From Pseudomonadota bacterium (lineage in GTDB: Bacteria > Pseudomonadota > Gammaproteobacteria > Steroidobacterales > Woeseiaceae), in assembly GCA_027618995.1 (NCBI GenBank), contig JAQCGO010000012.1:1-58008 (forward strand): a DNA stretch of 58,008 nucleotides. Reading direction: 5' to 3'. The stretch's first letter is position 1. Each line of letters begins with the position of its first letter. The notes beneath the pieces are model-generated. The model saw only the letters and a program-made list of their open reading frames with translations. It made no database searches and was not told the origin of the DNA. Position numbers and translations under genes: made by a program. Positions 33,410 to 42,187 of the stretch are shown here, one piece after another.

Positions 33410-34111
33410 ATGACTGATTTTGATGATGACGAAATTGACCTGAAGGCGCTTTCCAACGAGGAACTCGTCGAGCAAATGCATGACGACCTCTACGACGGTC
33501 TTTTGGATGAGATCTGTGAAGGCACGCAGATTCTGCTCGACCGCGGCTGGGGACCGGAAAAGGTTTTGAACGACGTACTGGTCGGTGGCATGACCATCGT
33601 CGGCATCGACTTTCGCGACGGCATCCTGTTCGTGCCCGAGGTGTTGCTCGCCGCCAATGCGATGAAAGGCGGTATGGCAATCCTCAAGCCGCTGTTGGCC
33701 GAAACCGGCGCTAAACCGATCGGCAAGATGGTGATCGGGACGGTCAAGGGTGACATCCATGACATCGGCAAGAACCTGGTCAGCATGATGATGGAAGGCG
33801 CCGGCTTCGAGGTCATCAACCTCGGCATCAACAATTCGGTCGAGAAATATCTCGCGGCGCTCGACGAGCACAAGCCGGACATTCTCGGAATGTCCGCGCT
33901 GCTGACGACGACCATGCCGTACATGAAGGTAGTGATCGACACCATGATCGAAAAGGGCATTCGCGACGACTATATCGTGCTCGTGGGCGGTGCGCCGCTG
34001 AACGAGGAGTTCGGCATGGCTATCGGTGCCGATGCCTACTGCCGTGACGCCGGTGTGGCGGTAGAAACCGCACTGAGCCTGATTGCGAAAAAGCGGGCTG
34101 CCGCCGGCTGA
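33410..34111 (+). CDS. Corrinoid methyl-carrier protein (MttC/MtgC-like)
   Basis: The 233 residues comprise a helical cap domain (about 10-100) and a B12-binding Rossmann domain with the base-off signature GDIHDIG (114-120, lower-ligand H117), SALLTTT near 162 and GGAPLN near 192. It accepts the methyl group from the MttB-like protein next to it as methyl-Co(III) and hands it to a THF methyltransferase. It is the only corrinoid protein in the window, so both MttB homologues may share it. Confidence 0.92.
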   Translation: MTDFDDDEIDLKALSNEELVEQMHDDLYDGLLDEICEGTQILLDRGWGPEKVLNDVLVGGMTIVGIDFRDGILFVPEVLLAANAMKGGMAILKPLLAETGAKPIGKMVIGTVKGDIHDIGKNLVSMMMEGAGFEVINLGINNSVEKYLAALDEHKPDILGMSALLTTTMPYMKVVIDTMIEKGIRDDYIVLVGGAPLNEEFGMAIGADAYCRDAGVAVETALSLIAKKRAAAG

Positions 34112-34132
34112 TCGCAACGGCTTTCTCGCTCG

Positions 34133-34594
34133 ATGGCAATGCGAATCAAGCGTGATGATCTGTCGAGCCAGGCCGTCGTCGAACCGCTGAGAGAACATCT
34201 CGAGGATGCGGCGCGGCAATCGCCGCCGGGCAACGTGCATGCGCTGGATATCTCCGGCCTGCGCGCCGCCGATGTCACCTTCTGGACCGCCTGGGATGAG
34301 ACGGAGTTACTCGGCTTCGGCGCGCTCAAGGAACTGAACCTCGCGCACGGCGAAGTCAAGTCCATGCGCACGGCTGCGGCGCATCTCGGCAAGGGCGTGG
34401 CATCGGCTATTCTCGCGCAGCTGATCAATGAGGCATGGACGCGTCGCTACACGCGAATCAGTCTCGAAACAGGGTCCGGCAAGGCATTTGAGCCTGCGCA
34501 TCGGCTCTACGAGAAATTCGGCTTTCGGTTCTGCGGCCCGTTTGCGCACTACAAAGAAGATTCGTTCAGTCGCTTCATGACGCTGGAGTTATAA
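34133..34594 (+). CDS. GNAT-family N-acetyltransferase
   Basis: The 153 residues show a GNAT core: a beta strand ending in LNLAHGEVKSMRT, the acetyl-CoA loop AHLGKGVASAILAQL (about 82-96) and the C-terminal PAHRLYEKFGFRFCGPF. It would acetylate a small amine or protein N-terminus. It follows the corrinoid protein by 21 bases on the same strand, but it has no known role in demethylation. An alternative start is ATG 34139. Its end is four bases from the convergent dehydrogenase. Confidence 0.8.
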   Translation: MAMRIKRDDLSSQAVVEPLREHLEDAARQSPPGNVHALDISGLRAADVTFWTAWDETELLGFGALKELNLAHGEVKSMRTAAAHLGKGVASAILAQLINEAWTRRYTRISLETGSGKAFEPAHRLYEKFGFRFCGPFAHYKEDSFSRFMTLEL

Positions 34595-34598
34595 CCGG

Positions 34599-37043
34599 TC
34601 AGCAGCGGATCTTCTCGTTAGTCGGGTCATACATTGGCTTTAGCGACACATCGGCAGCGACCCGCACCCCGGCAACCTCAATTTCGTATTTGCCGTCCAA
34701 TACCTCGCCCGGTTTGACGCCATGGTCGGTATGCACGTAACCGAGGCCGATGCAGGCGCCGAGCGTATGACCATAGGCACCGGATGTAATGTGCCCGACG
34801 AGAACGTCATTTCGCCAGATTGGTTCGTTGTGATACAGCAGCGGCGACGGGTCGCGCAGCTTGAATTGCAGCAGTCGTTTCGGCAGGCCATTCTCTTTTT
34901 GTGCGAGCAATGCATCGCGGCCGGTGAAGCCGCCGGGTTTGTCGAATTTCACCGTGAAACCGAGGCCGGCTTCGAGCGGTGTGTCCTCATCGGTGATGTC
35001 GTGGCTCCAGTGTCGGTAGCCTTTCTCCATGCGCAGCGAATTAAGTGCGTGATAGCCCGCGTGCACAAGCCCGAACACGGCCCCGGCCGCAGCGATTTCG
35101 TCGTACACGCCGAGCGCGAATTCGGTCGGGATGTAGATCTCCCAGCCGAGTTCGCCGACAAAGGTGATACGCGATGCACGCACGATGGCGTAGCCAAGCT
35201 CGATCTCCTGGCTGGTCGCAAACGGAAATGCGGCATGGCTCATGTCGTTTGGCGTCAGCGATTGCAGTAGCTCGCGCGAGCGCGGACCCATGATCGAGAT
35301 CACTCCCATTGCGGACGTTACATTGGTGAGTACGCAGTGCGCGTCAGCGGGGATGTGCGAACGCAGCCACGCGAAGTCGCGTGTTTCGGTCTCCGCAGCC
35401 GTTACGATCAGGAAGGCCTGCTCGTCGAGGCGCGTCACGGTCAGGTCTGCTTCGATGCCACCGCGTTCGTTCGGCCACTGCGTATAGATCAGTTTGCCCG
35501 GCAACTGATCGACATCGTTGGCACAGACTTTATTCAGGACCTTGACCGCGTCGCGACCCTCGAGTCGAAACTTGGCAAATGACGACTGATCGAACAGGCC
35601 GACGCCGTCGCGTACCGCACGATGCTCGGCGGCCGAGTGCTCAAACCAGTTTTGCCGCCCGTAACTGTATTGATAGACCGGCGCTACGCCTTTCGGGGCA
35701 TACCAGTTGGGTCGTTCCCAGCCGAATGCCTCACCGTGGCAGGCACCCGCCGCCTTGAGTCGATCATGCAGCGCCGATTTGCGCACGCCGCGTGCCGTCG
35801 CATATTGACGGTAGGGCCAATGGGTCGCGTACAGGAGTCCGAGGCTTTCGCTGACCCGTTCCCGCAGGTACTTTCGGTTGCCCTGAAAGCGCATGTTGCG
35901 GCGCACATCGACTTCCCACAGATCGATCGGCGGATGACCATCTCGCAGCCATTCGGACATGACCTTGCCGATACCGCCGGCTGACTGCAGTCCGATCGAA
36001 TTCAGCCCGGCCGAAACGAAACAGTTTTTGAGTTCCGGTGCCTCACCGAGGTGGTAGCGCACGTCGGGCGTGAAACTCTCGGGGCCACAAAAGAATTTCT
36101 GTATGCCCGCATCCTGCAGGGCTGGGATACGTTGCATCGCGTCCTCGAGCACGGGCTCGAAGTGTTCAAAGTCGCCGGCAATCTCGTCGAAACAGAAATC
36201 CTCGGCGATGCCGCCCATGCCCCATGGTTTGGCGCTGGGCTCGAACGCGCCGACCAGCAACTTGCCAGCGTCGTACTTGTAATAAGTGCATGCATCGTAA
36301 TCGCGCAGCACGGGCAGGTTCGGGTCGAGGCCCGCGACCGACTCGAACAACACATAGTAGTGTTCGCACGCATGCAGTGGCACGTTGACACCCACACTCG
36401 CGGCGAGGTCGCGCGACCACATGCCGCCGCAGATCACAACATAATTGGCATCGATGTCGCCGCCCGGCGTGGTGACGCCCGTGACCTTGCCGCCGGCATG
36501 CCGAATCGCGGTAACTTTCGTGTTCTGGAAAATTTGCGCACCGTTGTTGCGCGCGCCTTTCGCGAGTGCCTGGCTGATATCCACGGCGTTGGCGTAGCCG
36601 TCCGACGGAATATGGATGCCGCCGAGCACGTCGCTGCTGTTGACGAGCGGGTAACGCTGCACGATTTCATCAACATCGATGACGTTGACTTCGAGGTTGA
36701 AAACCTTCGCCATCGACGCGCCGCGTCTGAGTTCCTCGAAGCGTTCGTTATTGGTCGCGAGCGAAATCGAGCCACATTGCCGGTAACCCGTCGCCTGGCC
36801 GGTTTCGGCTTCGAGCCCGCGATAAAGCTCACTCGTGTACTTCGCAAGCTTCGTCATGTTGATCGACGCGCGCAGCTGCCCAACCAGGCCGGCCGCATGC
36901 CAGGTCGTGCCACTGGTCAGCTGCTGTCGCTCCAGCAGCACGACATCACTCCAGCCCATTTTGGCGAGGTGATAGGCGATCGAGCAGCCGATGACGCCGC
37001 CGCCAATAATGACCACATTTGCCTTTTTCGGTAGTTCGCTCAT
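34599..37043 (-). CDS. FAD-GcvT fusion dehydrogenase (dimethylglycine/sarcosine dehydrogenase type)
   Basis: From ATG 37043 the protein has 814 residues. The N-terminal FAD-binding domain starts with VVIIGGGVIG, and LTSGTTWHAAGL carries the histidine (about residue 49) that binds FAD covalently in dimethylglycine and sarcosine dehydrogenases. The C-terminal half (from about 430) is a GcvT-like THF-binding domain (ELGWEIYIPTEFALGVYDEI, MEKGYRHWSHDIT). It would oxidatively demethylate an N-methylated glycine and pass the methylene to THF. It is translationally coupled (TGATG) to the next paralogue upstream. Confidence 0.87.
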   Translation of the reverse strand: MSELPKKANVVIIGGGVIGCSIAYHLAKMGWSDVVLLERQQLTSGTTWHAAGLVGQLRASINMTKLAKYTSELYRGLEAETGQATGYRQCGSISLATNNERFEELRRGASMAKVFNLEVNVIDVDEIVQRYPLVNSSDVLGGIHIPSDGYANAVDISQALAKGARNNGAQIFQNTKVTAIRHAGGKVTGVTTPGGDIDANYVVICGGMWSRDLAASVGVNVPLHACEHYYVLFESVAGLDPNLPVLRDYDACTYYKYDAGKLLVGAFEPSAKPWGMGGIAEDFCFDEIAGDFEHFEPVLEDAMQRIPALQDAGIQKFFCGPESFTPDVRYHLGEAPELKNCFVSAGLNSIGLQSAGGIGKVMSEWLRDGHPPIDLWEVDVRRNMRFQGNRKYLRERVSESLGLLYATHWPYRQYATARGVRKSALHDRLKAAGACHGEAFGWERPNWYAPKGVAPVYQYSYGRQNWFEHSAAEHRAVRDGVGLFDQSSFAKFRLEGRDAVKVLNKVCANDVDQLPGKLIYTQWPNERGGIEADLTVTRLDEQAFLIVTAAETETRDFAWLRSHIPADAHCVLTNVTSAMGVISIMGPRSRELLQSLTPNDMSHAAFPFATSQEIELGYAIVRASRITFVGELGWEIYIPTEFALGVYDEIAAAGAVFGLVHAGYHALNSLRMEKGYRHWSHDITDEDTPLEAGLGFTVKFDKPGGFTGRDALLAQKENGLPKRLLQFKLRDPSPLLYHNEPIWRNDVLVGHITSGAYGHTLGACIGLGYVHTDHGVKPGEVLDGKYEIEVAGVRVAADVSLKPMYDPTNEKIRC

Positions 37044-39493
37044 CAAGCTCGCAACCTTGTATTGGCCGGATCATGCGCCGGGTCTGTCAGGATATTCAGC
37101 GTGCAGCGTTGGCCGAGCAGGGCGACCTGCAACGTGGTGCCCAGTGCCGCCAGAGCTGGTGGTACATAGCCGAAGCCAAGACTCTTTTTTGTGTAGTGGC
37201 CGTAACCGCCCGAGGTGGTCAGCCCGACACGCTGCTCGCCCAAAAAAATAGGTTCATTGCCGCGCACATCGCAATCGTTCGCATCCACCTCGAAGTACAC
37301 GAGCTGCAGCGTGCGCTCGTCATCGATCTGCGCGAGCGTTGCCGCCTTACCGGTGAAGTCATCTTTGTCGAGCTTCAGGAAGCGCTGCATATCCGCATCG
37401 ATCATCGTGACTTCGTTCGTGAGCTCGGCGCCCCAGCCGCGGTAGCCCTTTTCAATACGCAGGCTGTTGACGGCGTACAGGCCGAAGTCGGCGATCCCAT
37501 GCGCAAGGCCTGCTTTCCAGATGGCGTCATAGATCGCCGGCAGGTCCTGCATTGCGGGATGCAGTTCCCAGCCGAGTTCGCCGACATAATTCACGCGCAA
37601 TGCGCGCACCGGTTTGCCCGCGATGTCGATTTCCTGACCCGTCAGCCAGCGAAACGAGGTGTTGCTCAAATCAGCATCGGTCAACTGGCCGAGAACGTCC
37701 CTGGCCTTCGGGCCCGCCAGCACGAGCACGCCGCGCTCGTCGGTGACATTGCTGATCGTGACGTCTTCACCCTCCAGCCGACCCTGTATCAGGTGATCAA
37801 GGTCGCGCAGTTCGGCGCCGGCGGCAGACAGCAGGTAGTAACGATCATCCGCAAAGCGTGTGACCGTTACCTCGCCGAGGATGCGGCCATTCACCGACAG
37901 GATGTGTGCGAGTACGACGCCGCCGATGCTCAAAGGCATGCGGTTCGCACACAGCCGGTTCAGAAATGCTGCCGCATCCGGACCTGCGACGTCGTACTTG
38001 GCGAAGCCGCTCAGGTCGAGAATGCCGACGCGTTCGCGCACGGCCATGCATTCTGCGCGCACGACCTCGAACACGTTGCTGCGCTGATACGAGTACTTTT
38101 CGTCGCGGCCGTCGAGTGAATACCATTTCGGGCGTTCCCAGCCGAAAGTTTCGGTGAACACGCCGCCTTTCGCTTTAAGCGTTGTATACAGCGGGCTCAC
38201 GCGTTGCGGTCGCCCAGCCGGCAATTCCTCACCGGGCAACGGGGTTGCATACGTCATGCGGTAGTCCTGGAAACCTTTCGCACGCGCGAAGTCGGCGTCG
38301 GCGTATACACCGAGCCTGCGCGGATCGAACCCCGTCATGTTGATCTCGGAGTCGCCGTGCAATATCCACTGCGCGAGGTATTTGCCGCAGCCGGCACCCT
38401 GCGCTATGCCGAAGGATGAGCCGCAGCAGAGCCAGAAGTTTTTCACACCGGCGACCGGGCCGAGGTAAGGTGGGCCGTCGGGCGGATGCGGGATCGCGCC
38501 ATTTACAATGCGCTTGATGCCGGCCTCCTGGATGATAGGCAGGCGCTCCATGGCATAGCCAAGCCAGGGCATCAGACGCTCGAGATCATCGGGGAATAAC
38601 TCGCTGTCGGAACTCCACTCGGGATAGCCGCGCGGCGCCCAGGCCTCGGTCATCTGCACACCTTCGTAAATACCCACCAGGCCGGATTTTTGTTCCTGTC
38701 GTATGTAAGAGGACGCATACGGGTCACGAATGACCGGGATTTCCTCGTCGCGTTCGACAAACTCCGGGACATTACCGGTGATGATGTAGTGATGCTGCAT
38801 ATTAACGAGCGGCATATCGCTGCCGATCATCTGTGAAATCTGGCGGGCAAAACAGCCGCCGGCATTGACGACGATCGCGGCCGTAACGGTCCCTTTTTCG
38901 GTAACGACCTGCCACTCGCCGGAGGGCAATAGCTTAATGTCGAGCACGCGATTGTGGCGCTCGATTTTCGCGCCCATGTTGGTCGCGCCGCGCGCCATCG
39001 CGTTGGTCAGTCCGGACGGGTCCGCATGGCCGTCGCCCGTGGTATAGGCACCGGCAATTACATCGTCCAATTCGAGCCAGGGCACGATTTTCCTGATCTC
39101 GGCAGGGCCGATAATCTCCATCTCGAAGCCTACGCTTTGCGAAATGCCGTACAGGTACTTGAACCAGTCGAGGTCTTCTTTCTTGCGCGCGAGGCGAATG
39201 CCGCCCGAGGCATGCCAGCTTACGTACTGGCCGGTCATGGCCTCCAGGCGCGGGTACAGGTCATTGCTGTAGGCGTGAATCTTGGCGAGATTGTAATTGC
39301 CAACCAGGCTTGGGCATTGCCCGGCCGCGTGCCAGGTCGAGCCGGACGTCAGCTCGCCTTTTTCAATCAAGAGGACGTCCGTGCAGCCTTCTTCGGCGAG
39401 GTGGTAGAGCAGGCCAACGCCCATGATGCCGCCACCGACAATAACGATTTGCGCATGCGATTGAATGACATTTACCCCTGTTCCGGAGCGCAC
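37043..39493 (-). CDS. Second FAD-GcvT fusion dehydrogenase
   Basis: This 816-residue paralogue (GTG start at 39493; GTG 39532 would add 13 residues) has IVIVGGGIMGVG, the covalent-FAD motif LTSGSTWHAAGQ, a central CCGSSFGIAQGAGCGKYLAQW segment, and the GcvT-like C-terminus (VGELGWELHPAMQDLPAIYD, RIEKGYRGWGAELT). It shares family and layout with the gene it is coupled to, but differs clearly in sequence, so the two probably act on successive substrates such as dimethylglycine and sarcosine. Its start faces the carnitine cluster across a roughly 300-base regulatory gap. Confidence 0.85.
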   Translation of the reverse strand: MRSGTGVNVIQSHAQIVIVGGGIMGVGLLYHLAEEGCTDVLLIEKGELTSGSTWHAAGQCPSLVGNYNLAKIHAYSNDLYPRLEAMTGQYVSWHASGGIRLARKKEDLDWFKYLYGISQSVGFEMEIIGPAEIRKIVPWLELDDVIAGAYTTGDGHADPSGLTNAMARGATNMGAKIERHNRVLDIKLLPSGEWQVVTEKGTVTAAIVVNAGGCFARQISQMIGSDMPLVNMQHHYIITGNVPEFVERDEEIPVIRDPYASSYIRQEQKSGLVGIYEGVQMTEAWAPRGYPEWSSDSELFPDDLERLMPWLGYAMERLPIIQEAGIKRIVNGAIPHPPDGPPYLGPVAGVKNFWLCCGSSFGIAQGAGCGKYLAQWILHGDSEINMTGFDPRRLGVYADADFARAKGFQDYRMTYATPLPGEELPAGRPQRVSPLYTTLKAKGGVFTETFGWERPKWYSLDGRDEKYSYQRSNVFEVVRAECMAVRERVGILDLSGFAKYDVAGPDAAAFLNRLCANRMPLSIGGVVLAHILSVNGRILGEVTVTRFADDRYYLLSAAGAELRDLDHLIQGRLEGEDVTISNVTDERGVLVLAGPKARDVLGQLTDADLSNTSFRWLTGQEIDIAGKPVRALRVNYVGELGWELHPAMQDLPAIYDAIWKAGLAHGIADFGLYAVNSLRIEKGYRGWGAELTNEVTMIDADMQRFLKLDKDDFTGKAATLAQIDDERTLQLVYFEVDANDCDVRGNEPIFLGEQRVGLTTSGGYGHYTKKSLGFGYVPPALAALGTTLQVALLGQRCTLNILTDPAHDPANTRLRA

Positions 39494-39564
39494 ATCGTGC
39501 GGCAAAACGTGGCCTGAACACAACCATTCCACAAGAATATTTTTGTGCGCATCTTGTTGGTTTC

Positions 39565-39577
39565 AGTGCTATGCACT
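39565..39577. promoter_or_regulatory. Inverted repeat in the divergent control region
   Basis: AGTGC-TAT-GCACT is a perfect 13-base inverted repeat, 72 bases upstream of the second FAD-GcvT gene and about 215 bases before the BKACE gene. It could be an operator for either direction. Only symmetry and position support it. Confidence 0.3.
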
Positions 39578-39678
39578 AAGCTTCACTGCTCCATTCCAGT
39601 AGTCGCAATCATGAAAATTTTGTGGTGCTACGAAAAGGTAACCGATTGGTGGCCGCCGCCGCAGTGAGCATCACAGCG

Positions 39679-39720
39679 GTTTAAGCGGCGAAGTTCAAGC
39701 GACGTGGTTTAAGCGACGTA
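39679..39720. repeat. Three tandem 14-bp repeats before the carnitine cluster
   Basis: GTTTAAGCGGCGAA, GTTCAAGCGACGTG and GTTTAAGCGACGTA lie end to end (39679-39692, 39693-39706, 39707-39720). They share GTTYAAGCGRCG. The array ends 71 bases before the BKACE ATG. A 14-base period puts the units on different faces of the helix, so cooperative binding of a non-classical regulator or replication slippage are both possible. Confidence 0.75.
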
Positions 39721-39791
39721 TTGGCAGGCCCGATTCCACGGTCTGCACCACACAAACCCGATTCAGTCTCCCATGCAGTGGAGGAACCAGC

Positions 39792-40703
39792 ATGCCTTTG
39801 GCAATGAACAAAGAAGTCTTTATTACCTGTCCGGTGACCGGGTCGGGCGGCACGCAGGACAAATCGCCGCATGTACCGCGCTCACCCAAGGAGATTGCCG
39901 CGAGTGCGATAGCGGCGGCCAAGGCGGGTGCGGCGATAGTCCATTGCCATGTGCGCGATCCTGAAACGGGTAAAGCATCACGTCGAGTCGACCTGTACCG
40001 CGAGGTGACCGAGCGCATACGCGAGTCCGATACCGACGTCATCATCAACCTGACAGCCGGCATGGGCGGCGACCTCATTCTCGGGCCCGCCGATGCGCCA
40101 TTGCCGTTCAATGCAGAAAAGAGCGACATGGCGAGCGCGGCGGATCGCGTGGAGCATGTGGCCGAATGCCGGCCGGAAATCTGCACGCTTGACTGCGGCA
40201 CAATGAATTTCGCCGAAGCCGACTATGTCATGACCAATACGCCCGGCATGTTGCGCGCGATGGGGCAGATGATGACCGATCTTGATGTTCGCGTTGAGAT
40301 CGAGGCGTTCGATACCGGGCACCTGTGGTTTGCGAAGCAGCTCGCCACCGAAGGTATTATCAAGACACCCATTCTGGTACAGCTCTGCATGGGCGTGCCC
40401 TGGGGTGCTCCTGACGATCTGCATACGTTCATGGCCATGGTTGCCAACGTGCCAAGCGACTGGCATTTCTCGGCATTCTCGCTGGGCCGCAATGAAATGC
40501 CCTACGTTGCCGCCGCAGTGCTCGCAGGTGGCAACGTACGCGTAGGTCTCGAAGACAATCTCTATCTCGACAAGGGCGTGCTGGCGACCAACGCACAACT
40601 CGTTGAGCGCGCGGTGACGATCATCGAGGCGATGGGCGCCAAAGTCATGACCCCGGCTGCGGTTCGCAAAAAACTGCAGCTAACCAAGCGCGCGCCGCGA
40701 TGA
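39792..40703 (+). CDS. cdhC: BKACE family, 3-dehydrocarnitine cleavage enzyme (CdhC-like)
   Basis: A strong GGAGG ribosome site precedes the ATG. The 303-residue protein is a beta-keto acid cleavage enzyme (PF05853): ITCPVTGSGG near the start, metal ligands H51 and H53 in IVHCHVRDPETG, NLTAGMGGD, and the late LEDNLYLDKG glutamate. BKACE enzymes condense a beta-keto acid with acetyl-CoA to give acetoacetate plus a new CoA ester. Next to a carnitine dehydrogenase it should convert 3-dehydrocarnitine to glycine-betainyl-CoA and acetoacetate. It overlaps the dehydrogenase gene by four bases. Confidence 0.87.
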   Translation: MPLAMNKEVFITCPVTGSGGTQDKSPHVPRSPKEIAASAIAAAKAGAAIVHCHVRDPETGKASRRVDLYREVTERIRESDTDVIINLTAGMGGDLILGPADAPLPFNAEKSDMASAADRVEHVAECRPEICTLDCGTMNFAEADYVMTNTPGMLRAMGQMMTDLDVRVEIEAFDTGHLWFAKQLATEGIIKTPILVQLCMGVPWGAPDDLHTFMAMVANVPSDWHFSAFSLGRNEMPYVAAAVLAGGNVRVGLEDNLYLDKGVLATNAQLVERAVTIIEAMGAKVMTPAAVRKKLQLTKRAPR

Positions 40704-42160
40704 AAGCGGCCATAGTTGGCGGTGGCGTCATCGGTGGTGCCTGGGCCGCGCGCTTTCTGTTGCATGGCTGGGATGTGGTCGTATCCGACCCGAACCCGAA
40801 AGTTGCCACGCAGGTCGCGGCGATTCTCGCGAACGCCGAGATGTGTTTACCCGCGTTGGCCGATGTGCCGATGCCGCCGCGCGGCAAATTGAGCTACGCG
40901 AACTCGTTGCGTGAAGCGGTAACCGGCGCCGATTGGGTCCAGGAAAGTGTTCCGGAACAGCTTGCACTCAAACACAAGGTGATTGCAGAAATCCAGGCGC
41001 ATGCGCCCGCGCACGCGATTCTTGGCTCCTCCACGTCGGGCTTCAAACCGAGCGAGTTGCAGGAAGGTGCAAGCAGGCCCGGCCAGATCCTGGTCGCACA
41101 TCCGTTCAATCCCGTTTACCTGTTGCCGCTGGCGGAGGTCGTTGCCGGCGAGGCGGTCAGCGTCAAGGTTCGTGACCAGGCCTGCGAGATATTGCGTTCG
41201 ATCGGTATGGAGCCGCTGGTCGTGCGCCACGAAATCGATGCGCATATTGCCGATCGTTTTCTCGAGGCCGTGTGGCGCGAGGCGCTTTGGCTGATCAAAG
41301 ACGACATCGCGACCACGGAAGAGATTGATAACGCGATTCGTTATGGCTTTGGCCTGCGCTGGGGGCAGATGGGGCTCTTTGAAACCTATCGACTCGCCGG
41401 CGGCGAGGAGGGCATGGCGCATTTCATCCGGCAGTTCGGGCCGTGTCTCGCCTGGCCGTGGACGAAATTGATGGACGTGCCCGAACTGGACGAAGAACTC
41501 GTGAATAAAATCGCGAGCCAGTCCGATGCGCAATCCGGCAAGTACAGCATTCGCGAACTCGAGGCGATTCGCGATCGTAATCTCGTCGGCTTCTTGCGTT
41601 CGTTGAAAGAACGAGACTGGGGCGCCGGCCGGATTCTGAATCAGAATGACAAGCGGCTCGCCAAACTGGCCAGCGTCGCAGTTGAAAGCAGTGCTGCCGT
41701 GCCGACACGCCTGCTCAAGTCGACCGTGCTGCCGGCCTGGATCGATTACAACGGCCACATGACCGAGTATCGCTACGTGCAGGTCTTCAGCGACAGTTGC
41801 GAAGCCCTGTTACGGCGCGTCGGCTTGCACGACAAGTACGTGGCGGCCGGGCACAGTTATTACACGGCAGAGTCGCACAACCAGTACTTCGATGAAGTTG
41901 GTGTCAATGAGCCGTATTACACAACCGCACAGATACTGATGTGCGACGCGAAACGGCTGCACGTTTTCTACCGCATGCACGCAGCCGCCGATGATCGGCT
42001 GCTGGCTTCGCTTGAGGCTATGTATTTGCACGCGCACATGCAGTCCGGAAAGGTTGTTGCGGCAGATAAAGCGGCGACCAAAAAACTGATGGCAATGGCG
42101 GCGGCACATGCCGACCTGCCGAAACCCGAGTCTGCTGGTCGATTTGTCGGTCAGCGATAG
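40700..42160 (+). CDS. cdhA: L-carnitine dehydrogenase fused to betainyl-CoA thioesterase
   Basis: The 486 residues have two parts. Residues 1-315 form a 3-hydroxyacyl-CoA-dehydrogenase-like enzyme with VGGGVIGGAWAARF, SSTSGFKPSEL and the catalytic pair H134/E146 in AHPFNPVYLLPLAEVV, typical of L-carnitine 3-dehydrogenase. Residues about 335-465 form a 4HBT hot-dog thioesterase with the catalytic WIDYNGHMTEYRYV (D349). The dehydrogenase oxidises carnitine with NAD; the thioesterase releases glycine betaine from betainyl-CoA made by the BKACE. Fused forms are known in several proteobacteria, while others encode CdhA and CdhB separately. Confidence 0.9.
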   Translation: MKAAIVGGGVIGGAWAARFLLHGWDVVVSDPNPKVATQVAAILANAEMCLPALADVPMPPRGKLSYANSLREAVTGADWVQESVPEQLALKHKVIAEIQAHAPAHAILGSSTSGFKPSELQEGASRPGQILVAHPFNPVYLLPLAEVVAGEAVSVKVRDQACEILRSIGMEPLVVRHEIDAHIADRFLEAVWREALWLIKDDIATTEEIDNAIRYGFGLRWGQMGLFETYRLAGGEEGMAHFIRQFGPCLAWPWTKLMDVPELDEELVNKIASQSDAQSGKYSIRELEAIRDRNLVGFLRSLKERDWGAGRILNQNDKRLAKLASVAVESSAAVPTRLLKSTVLPAWIDYNGHMTEYRYVQVFSDSCEALLRRVGLHDKYVAAGHSYYTAESHNQYFDEVGVNEPYYTTAQILMCDAKRLHVFYRMHAAADDRLLASLEAMYLHAHMQSGKVVAADKAATKKLMAMAAAHADLPKPESAGRFVGQR

Positions 42161-42187
42161 TCGGTCAGCGATAACAGGACAAGCGTT

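Noticed and set aside
36051..38119. Long plus-strand frames opposite the FAD-GcvT genes
   Set aside because: Composition is typical of antisense translation and the minus-strand genes are full-length with clear motifs.
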